Positions 23,682 to 36,269 of a stretch of DNA of 64,000 bases are shown piece by piece. Below the pieces are notes generated by a model, which was not told the DNA's origin, ran no database searches, and saw only the letters and a program-made list of their open reading frames with translations. The translations under genes were made by a program, and so were the position numbers. The stretch comes from Epiperipatus broadwayi (lineage: Eukaryota > Onychophora > Udeonychophora > Euonychophora > Peripatidae): the NCBI GenBank assembly GCA_028023455.1, contig JAQFVV010013085.1:124001-188000 (forward strand). Reading direction: 5' to 3'. Position 1 is the stretch's first letter. Every line of letters begins with the position of its first letter.

Positions 23682-25538
23682 CCCCTTGAGACCGAAAACC
23701 GCTTTTTTCCACATTAAAAAAAGTTTGCAATTTCGACCGCAATAGCGTGCAAACCGTATACATCACAGTTACGGTTTTTTTTTCTCTCCGCCATTTTTCT
23801 ATCCTTTTGTACGTCTAAAAATTTTTTCTGTGCGATGAAAATTAGATTTTTTATAGCAATTTTTGTAAAGTACGTTATTAAAATTTTATAATTTTTTTTA
23901 TCTTTCTAGATTTTATCAACGTATAAACAAAATAACCGCACAAATGGCTTCTTTCGCCGCTGGACATAATTTTGATTGATTCTGACGAAGACTTTTTTGT
24001 TTGAGTTTGATTCTGAGGTTTCGTCATATTTCACCATTAGCCATGAGTATTCAATTCCTGATCTATTTTATTTATTTTTTATACAAAATTATATATTTGC
24101 AGTTGATCTATTTCATTTATTTTTTATACAAAATTATATATTTGCACTGAAAGCAATAGGTATGTTTTAGAGTGGAAGGCATTACCGAAGTAGGTTGGTC
24201 TGTCACTCGCTGAGTTGAATGCATTTTTTGGTATGATTATTCGTGTTTGTACTATATCATGCATACCAAAACTAAAATTTATTTGGTCTAAAAATGAATA
24301 TTTGCATCAAATGGTACTTGCTAACTTGCTAGAGTTATAACCCGAGATCGATTTTTTGGTATTCTAAATAATTTACAATGCCTCTCAATGCTGAATCAAC
24401 AGTCATCATCATCATCTCCCACTGATATATAATAATTGCTTGTAATTCCTTTGGGTTATTTATTTTATTTTATTTACTGTTTTTATTCATTTCATTGTAG
24501 ATAAGTTTTTAATTACTTTGAAACATACTTTGCTATTATGGTCTCCTGTGAAATAATGCATAATTTAGCTCACCCTCATGATATTTCAAAAATATAGTAA
24601 TTATTTTTTACACCCATAACTTAGAATTTACTATGTTTTTATTCATTTTATTTTAGAAACAAATTTTTAATTTATTTCATCACATACTATGTTTTGATTC
24701 ATTTCATTGTAGATAAGTTTTTAATTACTTTGAAGCATACTTTGCTATTATGGTCTCCTATGAAATAATGCATAATTTAGCTCACCCTTTCTCCCATGAT
24801 ATTCCAATAATATAGTAATTATTTTTTACACTCATAACTTAGAATTTACTATGTTTTTATTCATTTCATTGTAGATAAGTTTTTAATTACTTTGAAGCAT
24901 ACTTTGCTATTATGGTCTCCTATGAAATAATGTATAATTTAGCTCGCCCTTTCTCCCATGATATTCCAGTAATATAGTAAGTATTTTTCCCCCCCATAAC
25001 TTACACTTTACTAAAGTTATTACTGTTATTTTTTTTTTGATCCACACTAAAACCTTGCATTTGTAATAGATATCCCGCATAGAGGGCCTAGAATAACAAC
25101 TGCTTGCAAAAATGGACCATATAGGCTGGTTAGTAAAAAAGCGAAACTGAAATTGTCACCTTTTGCCACATTACTCCAACAAACTGTAACACAGGTAGGT
25201 CATGTTATATATATATATATTTTTCTGCATTTTATGACGAATGTGATGAAGCTGTTTATGAAATTGTAATTTTAGGTTATACATTTCAAAATTGAGAGTT
25301 TGTGAACCAATATAAAAATAAAAATTTTAAAAATGTGAAAAATATCCTTTTTTTAAATTATTTTTTTGTGGTAATGACTACTTTATCAGCTTTATTTTAC
25401 ATTCTTTCATATTTTCACTTTATAAAAATGTATATATATATATTTTTATTTCTTGTAATAAATTAGACATTTCATTTAAAATTGTATGTCCTGTAATTTT
25501 TTCTGGGAATTCAAAATGGCCATTCAGGCCTCTAAGGG
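23682..25538 (+). mobile_element. piggyBac-like DNA transposon, degenerate
   Basis: The right end reads GGCCATTCAGGCCTCTAAGGG followed by TTAA (25539-25542), the target site of piggyBac. The left end CCCCTTGAGACCGAAAA at 23682 is the diverged counterpart, preceded by TTGGAA in place of TTAA. Inside, the plus strand encodes pieces of a DDE_Tnp_1_7 transposase. Around 24200-24330 it reads LAELNAFFGMIIR, then PKLKFIWSKNEYL; after a frameshift comes RDRFFGILNNLQCLSM. Near 25065 a later piece reads RGPRITTACKNGPYRLVSKK. Length is ~1.86 kb, with part of the middle replaced by a tandem repeat. It cannot make a working transposase. Confidence 0.83.
24474..25011 (+). repeat. Tandem repeat inside the piggyBac relic
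   Basis: About three copies of a ~165-bp unit starting TTTATTCATTTCATTGTAGA and including TTTGCTATTATGGTCTCCT and AATGCATAATTTAGCTC. Units start at about 24482, 24694 and 24857; the first spacing is longer because of an extra ~50-bp partial copy at 24627-24685. The copies are nearly identical, so amplification was recent compared with the decay of the transposase around them. Confidence 0.85.
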
Positions 25539-25574
25539 TTAATATAAAAATGAAGGAGATCAAAATATCTTATA

Positions 25575-25716
25575 ATGTTTTTTCAGTAGCACCCTATGTG
25601 AATAAATATAAAATCTAAACTTCAAACTGCACTTCTTCAGAATCTTGCTGTTTGGAGTTTGTGCAGTTTGAAGTTTAATCTTTATATTTATACACAGATG
25701 CACCACTGAAAAACAT
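25575..25716. repeat. Inverted repeat (hairpin / MITE-like)
   Basis: Arms of about 57 bp: ATGTTTTTTCAGTAGCACC at the left and the complement of its relatives ending GCACCACTGAAAAACAT at the right, with AAACTTCAAACTGCAC / GTGCAGTTTGAAGTTT at the inside. The loop is about 28 bp. There is no coding content. It is probably a small fold-back element of unknown family. Confidence 0.7.
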
Positions 25717-26424
25717 ACCATTTAGGAGTATGATTTAAATATTTTGTATTTAAATTTTCAGCTAGCAATATGTATTGGGATATTTGTTTTAGTCATTCCA
25801 GTTAAAAGGTAACCGATGACTGGTTCTCTCTCCAATTTGTCTGCAGTGCCATTTTTGATTCAATACATGCTTCTTTGTAACATAGTTATCTTATTCACTA
25901 CAAAATTATAAGACACTATAATGACTACATCATAAATAATGGTATGAAATGTGATAGCATGTTTTATACCTTAACACTTTCATTATCAAATTCACGTTTG
26001 TGCTATGACAGCTCCTAGTGGTTGTTTGACTTATATTTGATTCATTTTATTTTAAAAATTAATCCATTATTCTATATTATTTACCCAAAATTTTTATTTT
26101 ATTACAAATATAAGTTTACAAATGAAAAACATCCTTAAAAGTAAAAAATATAAGTTTAAATGAAAAACATTCTTAAAAGTAATATTTTAAATTTAAAAAT
26201 ATAGAAGAAAAGTCATAAATTAAATCCAATAGCAGAACAATAGCACTTTATTACTTTGTTATGCCAATAAAAATGGTTTTAATTATCAGATATATTATTT
26301 GAACCCCCCCTTCTAAGTATTCAAAATAATATTGCTAAGACATCATAAAGCAATGAAATGCTTTTTTAAAATTTAAAATTCAAAAAGCATCAAAATTGTA
26401 GTTTTTACTATTAGACTATCCTGT

Positions 26425-26525
26425 GTAATTTGACACAGTTGGTAAAACATCCAGCTTGGAATTGGGAGATCAATAGAATTGATTGGCAGTCACAACTTTT
26501 TATGAACTCCCAATCAATAAAACCA
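26425..26525 (+). repeat. SINE-like repeat S2, copy 1
   Basis: Contains AGTTGGTAAAACATCCAGCT (A-box-like), GGGAGATCAATAG, then AACTCCCAATCAATAAAACC and ATTGACATTATT. It aligns with 49105-49260, which keeps the order AGAGTGGAA, CAAGATCCACATCTATTG, AATTCCCAAGCAATAAAGCC and CATTGGA. Probably an old tRNA-derived SINE. Confidence 0.4.
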
Positions 26526-26776
26526 TTGACATTATTTTCTACTATCAGACTAATGGAATGAAAATGTCAAAAGTAAAAGTGCAATTTATGTATTGCTTTT
26601 ATTGATTTTGTCAAATTATTTAATTTAGTTAATCTAACAAGTTCATGGAAATCTTTGAAATTGATTGGATGCTCACCAATAAGTTTGCATTATATAGCTT
26701 TTACATGATAATATGAAAGAGAGTCTGGTACTACCAATCTGAAAAATGTAAAACTTTTGAAGTAAAATCTAGTGTT

Positions 26777-26888
26777 GTCAAGCATTGGTGGTCGAGAGGT
26801 CAGTGACTACTGCTTGTGGCTGCTTTACAAGCAGTTGTTCCGGGTTAGCGGGTTCGCTTCCCGGCTGATGCTATGACACATGAGAAAA
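26777..26888 (+). mobile_element. Short tRNA-derived SINE, copy 1, with target duplication
   Basis: GGTGGTCGAGAGGTCAGTGA supplies an A-box-like segment, GCTGCTTTACAAGCAG an anticodon-arm-like hairpin, and GCGGGTTCGCTTCCCGGC a B box; GATGCTATGACACATGAG and an A run follow. The flanks repeat AAAATCTAGTGTT on both sides (26764-26776 and 26889-26901), a 13-bp target-site duplication typical of LINE-driven retroposition. The acceptor stem is not closed, so it is not a functional tRNA gene. Confidence 0.85.
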
Positions 26889-27679
26889 AAAATCTAGTGT
26901 TAAAGAAGGGTATTTGCAAAATATGACTTTATACTTCCTTTTTTATAAACTTGTTTTTAATACAGTTTATTAAATAATCTTATGAAGTAGACATTGATAT
27001 GTGATATATTTGTCAGTGGAGGTTTTAATTTAAACAGATTAAAAACGGAGACAAATATTTCATTTTCTTGATTGCATGATTTACAGTATGCTTATGATTA
27101 ATATAATTTCAAAATTAAAAAAAGATGATGTATAAATGTTCTTAATGCTTGTCTGCAATCTATAAAGATTTAGATTTAATAATCAATATTCAAAAGATTC
27201 CAAGCGCTTTGGAATACATTTTTTAACGATAGTTGTTAGTTATCTATTAATCAATATAAATACAAGGCAAAACTCTCTATACAGTAGTGCTACTCTGTGC
27301 CAACCAGAATATAAGAGATAGTGATCAATATAAATACCTTAGTAGTATTTTGAATTAAAAAGGAATTTGTATGTTGAGGCTCAATAGAGATTCATATGTT
27401 CTTCTGTTGCATTTAACAAGATAAAAGATTGGAATTTTATCACATTAATATAGGAATTTGTCAAATTTATTATATAGAAGTGAGGCATATGTTCCTATTG
27501 ATGTAATGTAAAAATACTAAAAAAAGTTTTGATTTAAAGATGCTTTTTAACATTTTAAAAAATATAATGACAAGTTTATAAAAATAATCAGTTTGTTTTT
27601 AAACCTATTGGTTGTATCTATTATTCTAGAAACATATCTTCATTGGTTAGAGAGTGCAACAAAAACATCTAGATAATTA

Positions 27680-27770
27680 GACGTGTTAAATATATTTAAT
27701 CTTGAAAGCTTTGTAGGAGAAACAAACCCCACTTAAGTTATAAAGATTATCTTAGACTTTTTAAAGAAAT
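27680..27770 (+). pseudogene. LINE 3' tail fragment, family L-B
   Basis: The translated segment GRRNKPHLSYKDYLRLFKEI resembles the RKRPCLCYKDHLKES segment at 61690-61740 and the (K/R)P.L.YKD motif found downstream of the RT domain in many animal LINEs. It is short and interrupted, so only the family resemblance is supported. Confidence 0.4.
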
Positions 27771-28359
27771 ACAATAGGGATTATTTTCAGTAGAGGGTAT
27801 GATTGAAGTCACAGTATAATAATAATATACGATTCATTGCTGGGGTACTCATAAGAAGTTCGGCCACCAGAAATGACTGGGCTGTAATCCAAGAATCATG
27901 ACTACAGAATTTGCCATTCTACAACTGCATCTAATAAACAAAACCATAGTAAAGAGTAATCAGTGTGCTTGAAGTCTTTCAAAAATCAGTTTTCTGCAGA
28001 ACTCAATAGCATGGAAAGATATCAGATAATCAAATTTCAGAGACTGGTGTGTGATGTATTGAACAGTTTTATGGTCCACAAAGATTGATTTATGAAAGCA
28101 TGGCAAACTTCATCTTTAACATTTGTTCTTTTATTTTTTTAATCTTTTTTAATTTTACTTCAAGAGTTGGAATCGGCCATAGTGTAGTTGCTAATGATTT
28201 TTATAGTTAAAGAAATTCGTTTAGTATTTCTTTGAACTTAATAACTTACATTTATCAGTTATTAAATGAGATTTTTTATATTTGAAATTATAGTTTATTG
28301 TATATGACATTATCGAAAAAGTAGGAGAAAAACATGGTTCAATGCTCAGAAATTCATAA

Positions 28360-28445
28360 GTTCGAACACTTGAAGTGCGGAGCAGAACTTCGATTTGAGA
28401 TTCAGAATCACCATTGTACCACTGCACTAAATCCACAAAGCATTG
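28360..28445 (-). repeat. tRNA-like SINE head, degenerate
   Basis: On the minus strand TTTAGTGCAGTGGTACAATGG is A-box-like and TCTCAAATCGAAGTTCTGC could be a decayed B box. It resembles the head of the repeats at 348-712 and 31869-32195 (TTTAGTGCAGTGAT and TGTAGTGCAAACTG). No body or tail is clear. Confidence 0.35.
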
Positions 28446-28896
28446 AAAGATTTAAAATGATGAACCGAAGTTATACTGAACATATTACTAGAAACGATGA
28501 TAAAAAAAAGTTATTCATTTAAAAATTAATATCAAATAATATAATTATGATATATCCAGGTGAGATATTAAGTAAGGGAATTCTGTGAGTTGTCGTTGTT
28601 TAAACAAACTCTTTCTTTCGTTAAGAATTAATATTATCAAATTTATTAAGTTTTATGATATATTTTTTAGAATATTGTATGTAGAATAAAATGATTGGGT
28701 ATCTAATTCTGTTTTTATCTGCTAATATAGATATAATTTGATTATTATTAGTAATAAAGTTTTACATTTTATAAATAACTGTGTTTGGGTTATCCAATGA
28801 TAATAACAATTATAAGGTATAACCACTTCCGCTAGCACGAAATGGGCCTTTTAAAAAATTGAAATTTAAAATAATTTATTATTAAAAATGATTGTT

Positions 28897-28988
28897 TGGC
28901 AAGCGTTGATGGCCTAGCGGTTAGCGTAGCTGCCTTTCAAGCAGCCGGCCCGGGTTCGCTTTGACATATAAATTAAAAAAAAAAAAAA
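28897..28988 (+). mobile_element. Short tRNA-derived SINE, copy 2, with target duplication
   Basis: GATGGCCTAGCGGTTAGCGT is a very good A box, GCTGCCTTTCAAGCAGC an anticodon-like hairpin (loop CTTTCAA), and GCCCGGGTTCGCTTTGAC the B-box part, followed by an A-rich tail. GATTGTT flanks both ends (28890-28896 and 28989-28995). The segment between B box and tail is shortened compared with copy 1. Confidence 0.82.
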
Positions 28989-29911
28989 GATTGTTAACGA
29001 AGTATGATTTTTAATGTCTTTTTAATAAAAAAATTTAAAATAATAATTTGTTTATATAAATTAAATAAAGATTTAAGAAATAATTTTATGCTGTAGGAAA
29101 TCATGTGATTTTAAAATCGATTTATTTTAAAAAGATACAAAAAGTGATCGTATGTGAAATGGATAGATAAGATAAGGAAACTTGTTGGAGAGGTTGTGTA
29201 GATTTATTTGAGAAAACTCGATTAATTTTGAAAGAGATATTAAACTTTCAGTGGCTCTGTAATGATTAAAAGTGATGATGATGATGAATCAAACAAAAAT
29301 TTTTTTAATACAAGCATCTATTAATAAAAATATTATAAGGCAAAATTATTTACATTTTTTTTTTCATTTGTATTATTGAGAGAATATTTTTACTTTTGAG
29401 CCGATGTGAGATGGGATATACCCAATCTACATTATTTAGATGGATTGATAAGTTTTTCTGCATATTATATACCGTTTTGTAACTACTGGATTTCAGTTAT
29501 TTTTCCAGAAGAAGTTTGAATCAGAATATGTATTTTACAATGTGGATATTCAATGATGTGACTTTTATGTTATTTTTATTGCGATTTTTGACTAAGATGT
29601 TGAGTTGCTTTTTAAGTGTATATGCAGTGACTATTAACAGAATGGGCAACTTGCATAAGCAGAAGGTACCTGTGATAGTCCTAAAAAATTTCTATAATGA
29701 CCTGATAATGATTAGTGTTATAAAAAACTAATTGATAGTATAAAAATATTCTAAAATATTTTAAGACGCTATATTTATGCCAATTACTTCTCTATTTATT
29801 AAGATGTGTATTATAATGTCAATAAAAATACAAGATTGATTTTTACAGATAAGTGTAATTAAAAACCTGATTTGAATGTTTAAACCATAAATTCTGCAAA
29901 ATTGAGGCTGA

Positions 29912-30480
29912 TTGGAAACAAAATATCAATTATTCACTAGCGACCTTGTCAATATCGGCTACAATCACAAATACATCCACGCTACTCTCACTAACTTTTA
30001 TTATAAATTCTCTCACACCAATCTTGCTTCTCCCAATGACAAAAAATGGTCCAGTCTTCCCTATTTTTCAAAGATCGCGAACATGTTAAAAACACATATG
30101 CTTCGATAAATACAATTTTTCTTTCCTATCACCTCTTTCACTTAACTAACTGTTAAACAACTCTAAGTACAAAATCCCCCAAAGAGGCTTCTCATCAAAT
30201 CATTTTAACTGCTCTAACCCCGCCTACTCGATGGCATATTACGGCCAAAACAGCGGCCAACTTGGCTACGAGACCGCTCAACATAGTTACATATACAAAC
30301 GGCGCTAAGTAAAGTATTGACTACTCTTCTCTTCCTAGACCACGAGCTGATCTCTGGCCATTGCTTCGTTTCCACAGCCGATGTTATCCTTTCAGAGCGC
30401 GTATGATAATAAAAAGGAATCCAGCACTCCCCTCTCCAAGAAATGGTGTCTATAGCCCATTCCTTTTCATTAACACGCAC
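29912..30480 (+). pseudogene. Penelope-like element relic: RT C-terminus and GIY-YIG endonuclease
   Basis: The first piece (29912-30109) ends SSLPYFSKIANMLKTHMLR, matching the LPYF.K....I...L segment that lies between the RT thumb and the endonuclease in Penelope-like elements. After stops and a frameshift, 30150-30308 encodes YKIPQRGFSSN and CSNPAYSMAYYGQNSGQLG, fitting the GIY-YIG pattern VYKI.C..C...YIGQTGR, then ETAQHSYIYKRR for the R...H helix. A third frame at 30330-30400 gives HELISGHCFVSTADVILSERV, similar to the H....GH.FD...A.VL segment that follows. The domain would nick target DNA. The call rests on motif order remembered from the family; alignment would settle it. Confidence 0.62.
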
Positions 30481-30499
30481 ATCTAAGATCTTAGTATTT

Positions 30500-31860
30500 A
30501 TTCATTATGATCACCTTAATATTCATATTCGACATTACCTATGGATCACAATTCTTCACTTTCTTTATTCTGCTATGATTGTGATATCTGGTTGTATCGA
30601 AAGTACTTAGCGCCAATAAATCTTTATTTTTATAGTCGTAACCTGTTTTGTTATTGAATGTTGTAATATTTATTTTTTATTAAAGTATGTTTATTAAAAA
30701 CCTATGATAAGTCAGGGTTAAGCTAATGATGTTTACATTATTGATTGGTATTTTTTTTTTTAATATAAAATAAACTTTTTTTTGGTATTATTATAAATTT
30801 CTTCGTTTACATTCCAAATGTTTTGTTCAGAATGAAATACGCATATTGGAGATCATTTATCTTTTTCACATGTATGTGGTCATGTGTATCGGAGCTTGAA
30901 AGTCTGAGTTCAAGTCGCTTCTAATTACATATAGAATATTCGATCCAAGTGATTTATATAAAATCACCATTAGACTTAAGTTTAAGATTTAATTATTGGA
31001 TCTACTGTGTCTACTATTTATTCCATTTTTTATATAGAGTTTTGTGGCAGAGAAGATAAGACGTTTGTAGTGCGATCAAAAGAAATTAACGCCACGTAGG
31101 CTTTATTGTCATGAAATTCTTCTTTTTTTTCAGCGGACTAAAATTTTTTTGAGCAAACTAAGATTTTTTTCAGGTAGCCGCTCCATAAATAATTCATCTA
31201 GCCATTGTTATCTACTTTTGGCCGAGAATAAATAAGGCAGTGCACATACCAAACTTAAATATCATAATCACGGACGTTTTAGTAGCTGATAAGTATGGCT
31301 TCTTTATCTACTCCTTTGTAAAAAATGCTGCAATGGAATTTGTTGTTTTTAAAAATATTTTAACTATATATATGAATTCAGAATATGCAGTTAATTATTA
31401 TTTCGACTGTTGGAGAACTTGCCTAACTATTTAATGCAATCTAATCAAATAATATGTATATAATTCTCAATAAACTTTAATCGAAAAGATTGAAAATAAT
31501 CACACAATGATTTATGTTTCAAATAACTTACTACTAATTGCTTTTTATCTAATTAACCGACTGCAAAGAGTGAAACTGAATAAATTTTGGTAAATTAGTT
31601 ATTGAAAGCTAACTTTACCAAATAAGTTTACACATTTGACTTTGTTTCGACTTTTACAATTGATATTTCTCAATCTATTATAATTTTTTTTTTTTTTTTT
31701 TTACAAACCGATTGATTGTCTGTTGCTGCTCAATTAATCCAGATATTTATTTATTTTCAGTTATATTATTTTCATTTATGTAGCCAGCTTTTGATTAATA
31801 TATAAATAAAGCAGCATAAAAAAACATTGCTGAAGAAAACCATCAATAAACGATTTTTAC
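30500..31860. other. AT-rich stretch with one old S1 fragment
   Basis: A diverged piece of repeat S1 lies at 30830-30935 (CGCATATTGGAGATCATTTATC, then GAAAGTCTGAGTTCAAGT). Otherwise nothing is recognised, including in the short open frame at 31240-31434. Confidence 0.4.
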
Positions 31861-31868
31861 AAATTACA

Positions 31869-32195
31869 CCATGTGTGTGTATGTTTAAAATTAAAAAAAA
31901 ACAGATATATTAATCTTTAACTAAGATTTAAAGTTTATATCAATGCAAGATATAATCTTTAGTTTAAAAAATGATTAGTAATAATCATTATTGTATTTAC
32001 CTGAGATGGATAATGTCAAAGTTGTGAGTGGAGTGAATTTGACAATGGTAAATGTAACAGAAAACAATAAACTAAATGGTTTTATTGGTGAAAGAAGCAG
32101 GCTCATGTAACGTTTGAACACCAGTAGTAACAGATTAGATTTGATCCAGGAATCTTTAGCTCCCGAGTAGTCAGTTTGCACTACACATATTGCAA
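31869..32195 (-). repeat. SINE-like dispersed repeat, copy 2
   Basis: Second copy of 348-712. On the minus strand it starts with TGTAGTGCAAACTGACTACT (A-box region) and then CCTGGATCAAATCTAATC, a fair B box (compare GGTTCAAATCC). This copy makes the tRNA origin of the family more credible than copy 1 alone. Confidence 0.5.
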
Positions 32196-32394
32196 GGTAA
32201 AAAAATCATGGAATGAAAAGGCATAATATTTCTGGTTTTCCAATTACTGTCTTTTGATAGTTTAGAAATGTCCTGATAAGAATTGTAAGATACCCATTTT
32301 CTAACCAATATTAGATTCTTAACTAGGTTTGTTGTGGATGGTTATTACATTTCTTTCAAACTTTATCATGCATACTTCCAAATTGCTTTCCAAA

Positions 32395-32848
<454 letters not shown>

Positions 32849-33249
32849 AGATAGGTAAATAGATAATAAGCTTATTTGTAGTAGCAAAAAGAATAATTAT
32901 CTCACTGAAACCTACTTGTAGTTTTCTATCTGGGGTTATCATTATTACATAAAAATGTTCTTATAATAAATGAATATGACTTTCCAATCACTACATGGTA
33001 AATTTATACAGTTTTATTACTGACTTTGTGTTCAAAAAAATATTCTTCTTCTTTTCATAAGCCTACACATTTTTTCAAAGCAGAATACACTCATATATTT
33101 ATGGATGCATAAATGTTACCTTTTACTGATAATTTATAACAAAAATTATGACGGTTATTTCGTGGAAGCTATAAAGCCATTAGTGAAGATAATGAGTTGA
33201 TGAATCATCAAAGACAGATGGTATTCAGAATATTGAATTTTGAAGATAC

Positions 33250-33600
33250 ATTGCTTTTTGATGACAATCCTATACTTTTTATGACTTCTAATCATAGACC
33301 ATAATGAATAAAAGAAGATTGTATGATGTGTAAAAAAACTATCGTATATTAAATGAAGATCACTGATTTCATTAAAAGAATTAAACTAAAATAGGCTTAA
33401 TCTATGCTATTTTAATAAAGTGAATGCTAAACGGATCCCAAAAGTTTGTAAAAGACCTAGAAAAAGACCATATATGGGATAGATATATCAGATAAATAAG
33501 TTATTTAGGTGATATGAGAAAAAAAGCTAAGTGTGAAAAGATGGATTAAACTCAAGGAGGCAATACTGATATGGATTGATAGTGACAACATGCATTACGT
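33250..33600 (+). pseudogene. LINE 3' tail, family L-A, copy 1
   Basis: Broken coding remnant of the segment after the RT domain: ITDFIKRIKLK (compare VTDLIEKIKRLKWSWAGH at 49500-49600), then RIPKVCKRPRKRPYMG, and after a frameshift YLGDMRKKAKCEKMD. The motif R.P.RKRP...W.D.I is typical of animal LINE open reading frame 2 C-termini. Stops replace several conserved Trp codons (TAG/TGA for TGG). Confidence 0.6.
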
Positions 33601-34156
33601 TGATGTTATTTTAAATTTACTATTAGAATTACAAATGGAGTTATTATAAATAAAAGGTGCAAAAACAATTAGCTAAGATTGATGGTATTTCAGGTTGTAT
33701 TCCAATTGTGAGAGAAGATAAGAAGAGCAGATTAATTAGGTTTATCTACCAGACATTTTGATTCCGATTAAGAAGTGAAGAAGATGTATTTAGAGATAAT
33801 GAATGCTTTTGAACAAAAACATTTTAAAATGAATATGGAAAGTTTTGTTTTAAAAAAGACAAAATACGGAATATTTTTAAACATAACTTTAATAGACTAT
33901 TTGTTCTGTTGATGGGTATTGTTGGGGCTGATACCGCTGTAGACATTGAAATAGATTTGAATAAAATACAACTATTTTAAATTCATTTTTATTAAGATCA
34001 TTAATAATTAAGTTAGCAGTGTAGAAATTAATGTTAGTTTATCATCATAATAAATAGCCGTTTACAAACTAATGCAGGTTTTCTAATTCCAGAAAAAAAA
34101 AAATTCTAAGCAAAAAGAAAAGATAAAGAATTTGTCACGCCCATGATCATTTAGAG

Positions 34157-35372
34157 CAGTGGTCTTCAACCTTTTCACATCTGCTGACCGGCAAAAATAA
34201 GGATAAGATTTCACGGAACGCCATAAGTTTACAGATAAATTTTCTTAAAGATGTAACCTGCTTAGCCTTAGATACGCATAATTGTTATAACTGACCAAAA
34301 CAGCACACTAGTTATTGTGTATTGTAATGGTGTTGCTTACCTTCACATGCTGAACACTCTTTCTCGAGTTGCGCAATCATACTGCTACAGAAAACAGTAC
34401 AAAAACAATCGTTGTCATTAATGTGCTTGAATTTCTACGTTTATTATTTCATTGTTAAAAGATGCAAAAATAAAATGTTATTCACCTGAATGTTGAAAAA
34501 GTCAAAAGTTTTGATCTTATTTTAATTTTTTTTTTTGGGGGGGGGATGGGTTGAGAAATACTTTGTCATTACTGAGACAAAAGATAGAAACCAAAGTTAT
34601 TTTTTTTATTATTTTTAAAAAAAGGTAACAGAAATTGGTTTTAAAAATAAAAGTTTTAGTATTTTAGCGGTATACAAATAAAGCCAAAAAAATATCGCCT
34701 TATAGACCAAAAAAAGTGGGCATATTTTTAAACAAAAAAAAAAAGAAAATGAAACTTGAAAAAGTCAAAAGTTTTGATCTTATATTATTTTGGGGTGGTG
34801 GTGGTGGGGGGGGTATTGAGAAATACTTTGTAAAAGTTAGAGACAGAACTTATTTTTTGGTTTTTATTTTTAAAGAAAGGTAATAAAAATTGATTTCAAA
34901 AATAAAAGTTAGAGCAAAAAAAAAAATCGCCATATAGCCAAAAAAAAAAAAAAAAACACTAAAAATGAAATATTAAAAGAGAGAGTAGAAAAAATTTAAG
35001 AGATCAAAAAAAGTCACGTTAAATTTTATTGTTTTAACAACGCTGACAAGCAGCCATGATTGGCTATCAAAAGACAACAGGAGTTTTTATAATAAAAAAC
35101 TTTTTTCTACCCCCCCCCCCCATAAACATCTGTGATAAATAGAAAAACAAATTAATTTATGTATGTTTGATTAGATTTTGTTTTTGTTCTGTTTCTTTTT
35201 TTTTAATCGGGTAAAAATGCGATGAAAAAATAAATAAAAATTGTTTATATTAATTAAAAGTTTAAAATCTTATTATTTTGTTATTACAAACTTTCTTGCC
35301 AGTCTAGTGTGGACTGGCAGAAAACTTCTGTGGCCCAGCGCTGGTCTGTGGACCGGTGGTTGAAGACTATTG
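34157..35372. mobile_element. hAT-superfamily non-autonomous transposon
   Basis: Ends are CAGTGGTCTTCAACC (left) and the complement of CAATAGTCTTCAACC (right); the CAGTGGTC start and terminal inverted repeats are typical of hAT elements. An exact 8-bp duplication, ATTTAGAG, lies at 34149-34156 and 35373-35380, the hAT target-duplication length. The 1,216-bp element has no recognisable transposase. Internally AAAGTCAAAAGTTTTGATCT...GAGAAATACTTTGT occurs twice (about 34500 and 34758), with G-rich runs beside each copy, indicating a ~255-bp internal duplication. Confidence 0.92.
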
Positions 35373-36269
35373 ATTTAGAGTACGTTATTTAACATCTTCT
35401 GCAATAAAATTTTTTCATTTAAAGACTTTTAAACCTTTTACTAATTGTTTCTCTTCTTAGCGTTCTATCCTGAATATCTTATTTAAAAGAAAGCAATCAA
35501 TATTGTATTTCTTTGGAGATAAATTTTTATAATGAAAAAGAAATCTGCCTCTCTAATAAAACTACACTCAAGTTGACCATTAAATAGTTTTAAACAAAAG
35601 ATATACTCCCATAAGGGTTCTCACAAGTGGAATGACTACTTTGAGAACAAAAACAACATATTTCCATGCATCTTTATTAGATTCTATGTTGGATACCATT
35701 TTGAGACTTTTGTTTGAAGTAATAGATCAATACAAATATAAATCCCAGTTTTTATTATCAAATGGTTGCTGCAGATGGCCACAAAAGAAAAGGTTTAACC
35801 TGCTTTACATTCTGTCCAATGATTACCCTTACAATTGTAGATTCAATATTATCAGACAAAGCAAATTGAAAAATAAGACTTTTCCATAACATTGTTTAAT
35901 ATGGCAAGCAAAGAAAATAGTCAAAATGGAACTTATATAAATCGGGCTAGATTTCACAAATGACATGGTTGTTACTGCATATAATGCTTCAGACTCCAGA
36001 GCTATCAGAGGAAAGCACAGATAGAAAAGGATTAAAAGTAAGTAGTATTTACTAAATCTAAAATAATATTTAATGGCTGATCAAAAGAGAAAAAATAAAA
36101 ATTAATAATAAAGAATTAGAAGCTAACAGCTATTAATTAAATTTCTATTTGAGTTAAAAGCATATAGTAGAACTAAACATGGATAGATTGCATTCAATAA
36201 AAATAATTTTCAAACAATACATGCATTACTAGTGTTTATTTATGATTCTGTACTTTTAACATTTAAAAA

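Noticed and set aside
26777-28988. tRNA genes at the SINE heads
   Set aside because: A and B boxes are good but the acceptor stems do not close and the copies carry A tails with target duplications, so they are SINEs.
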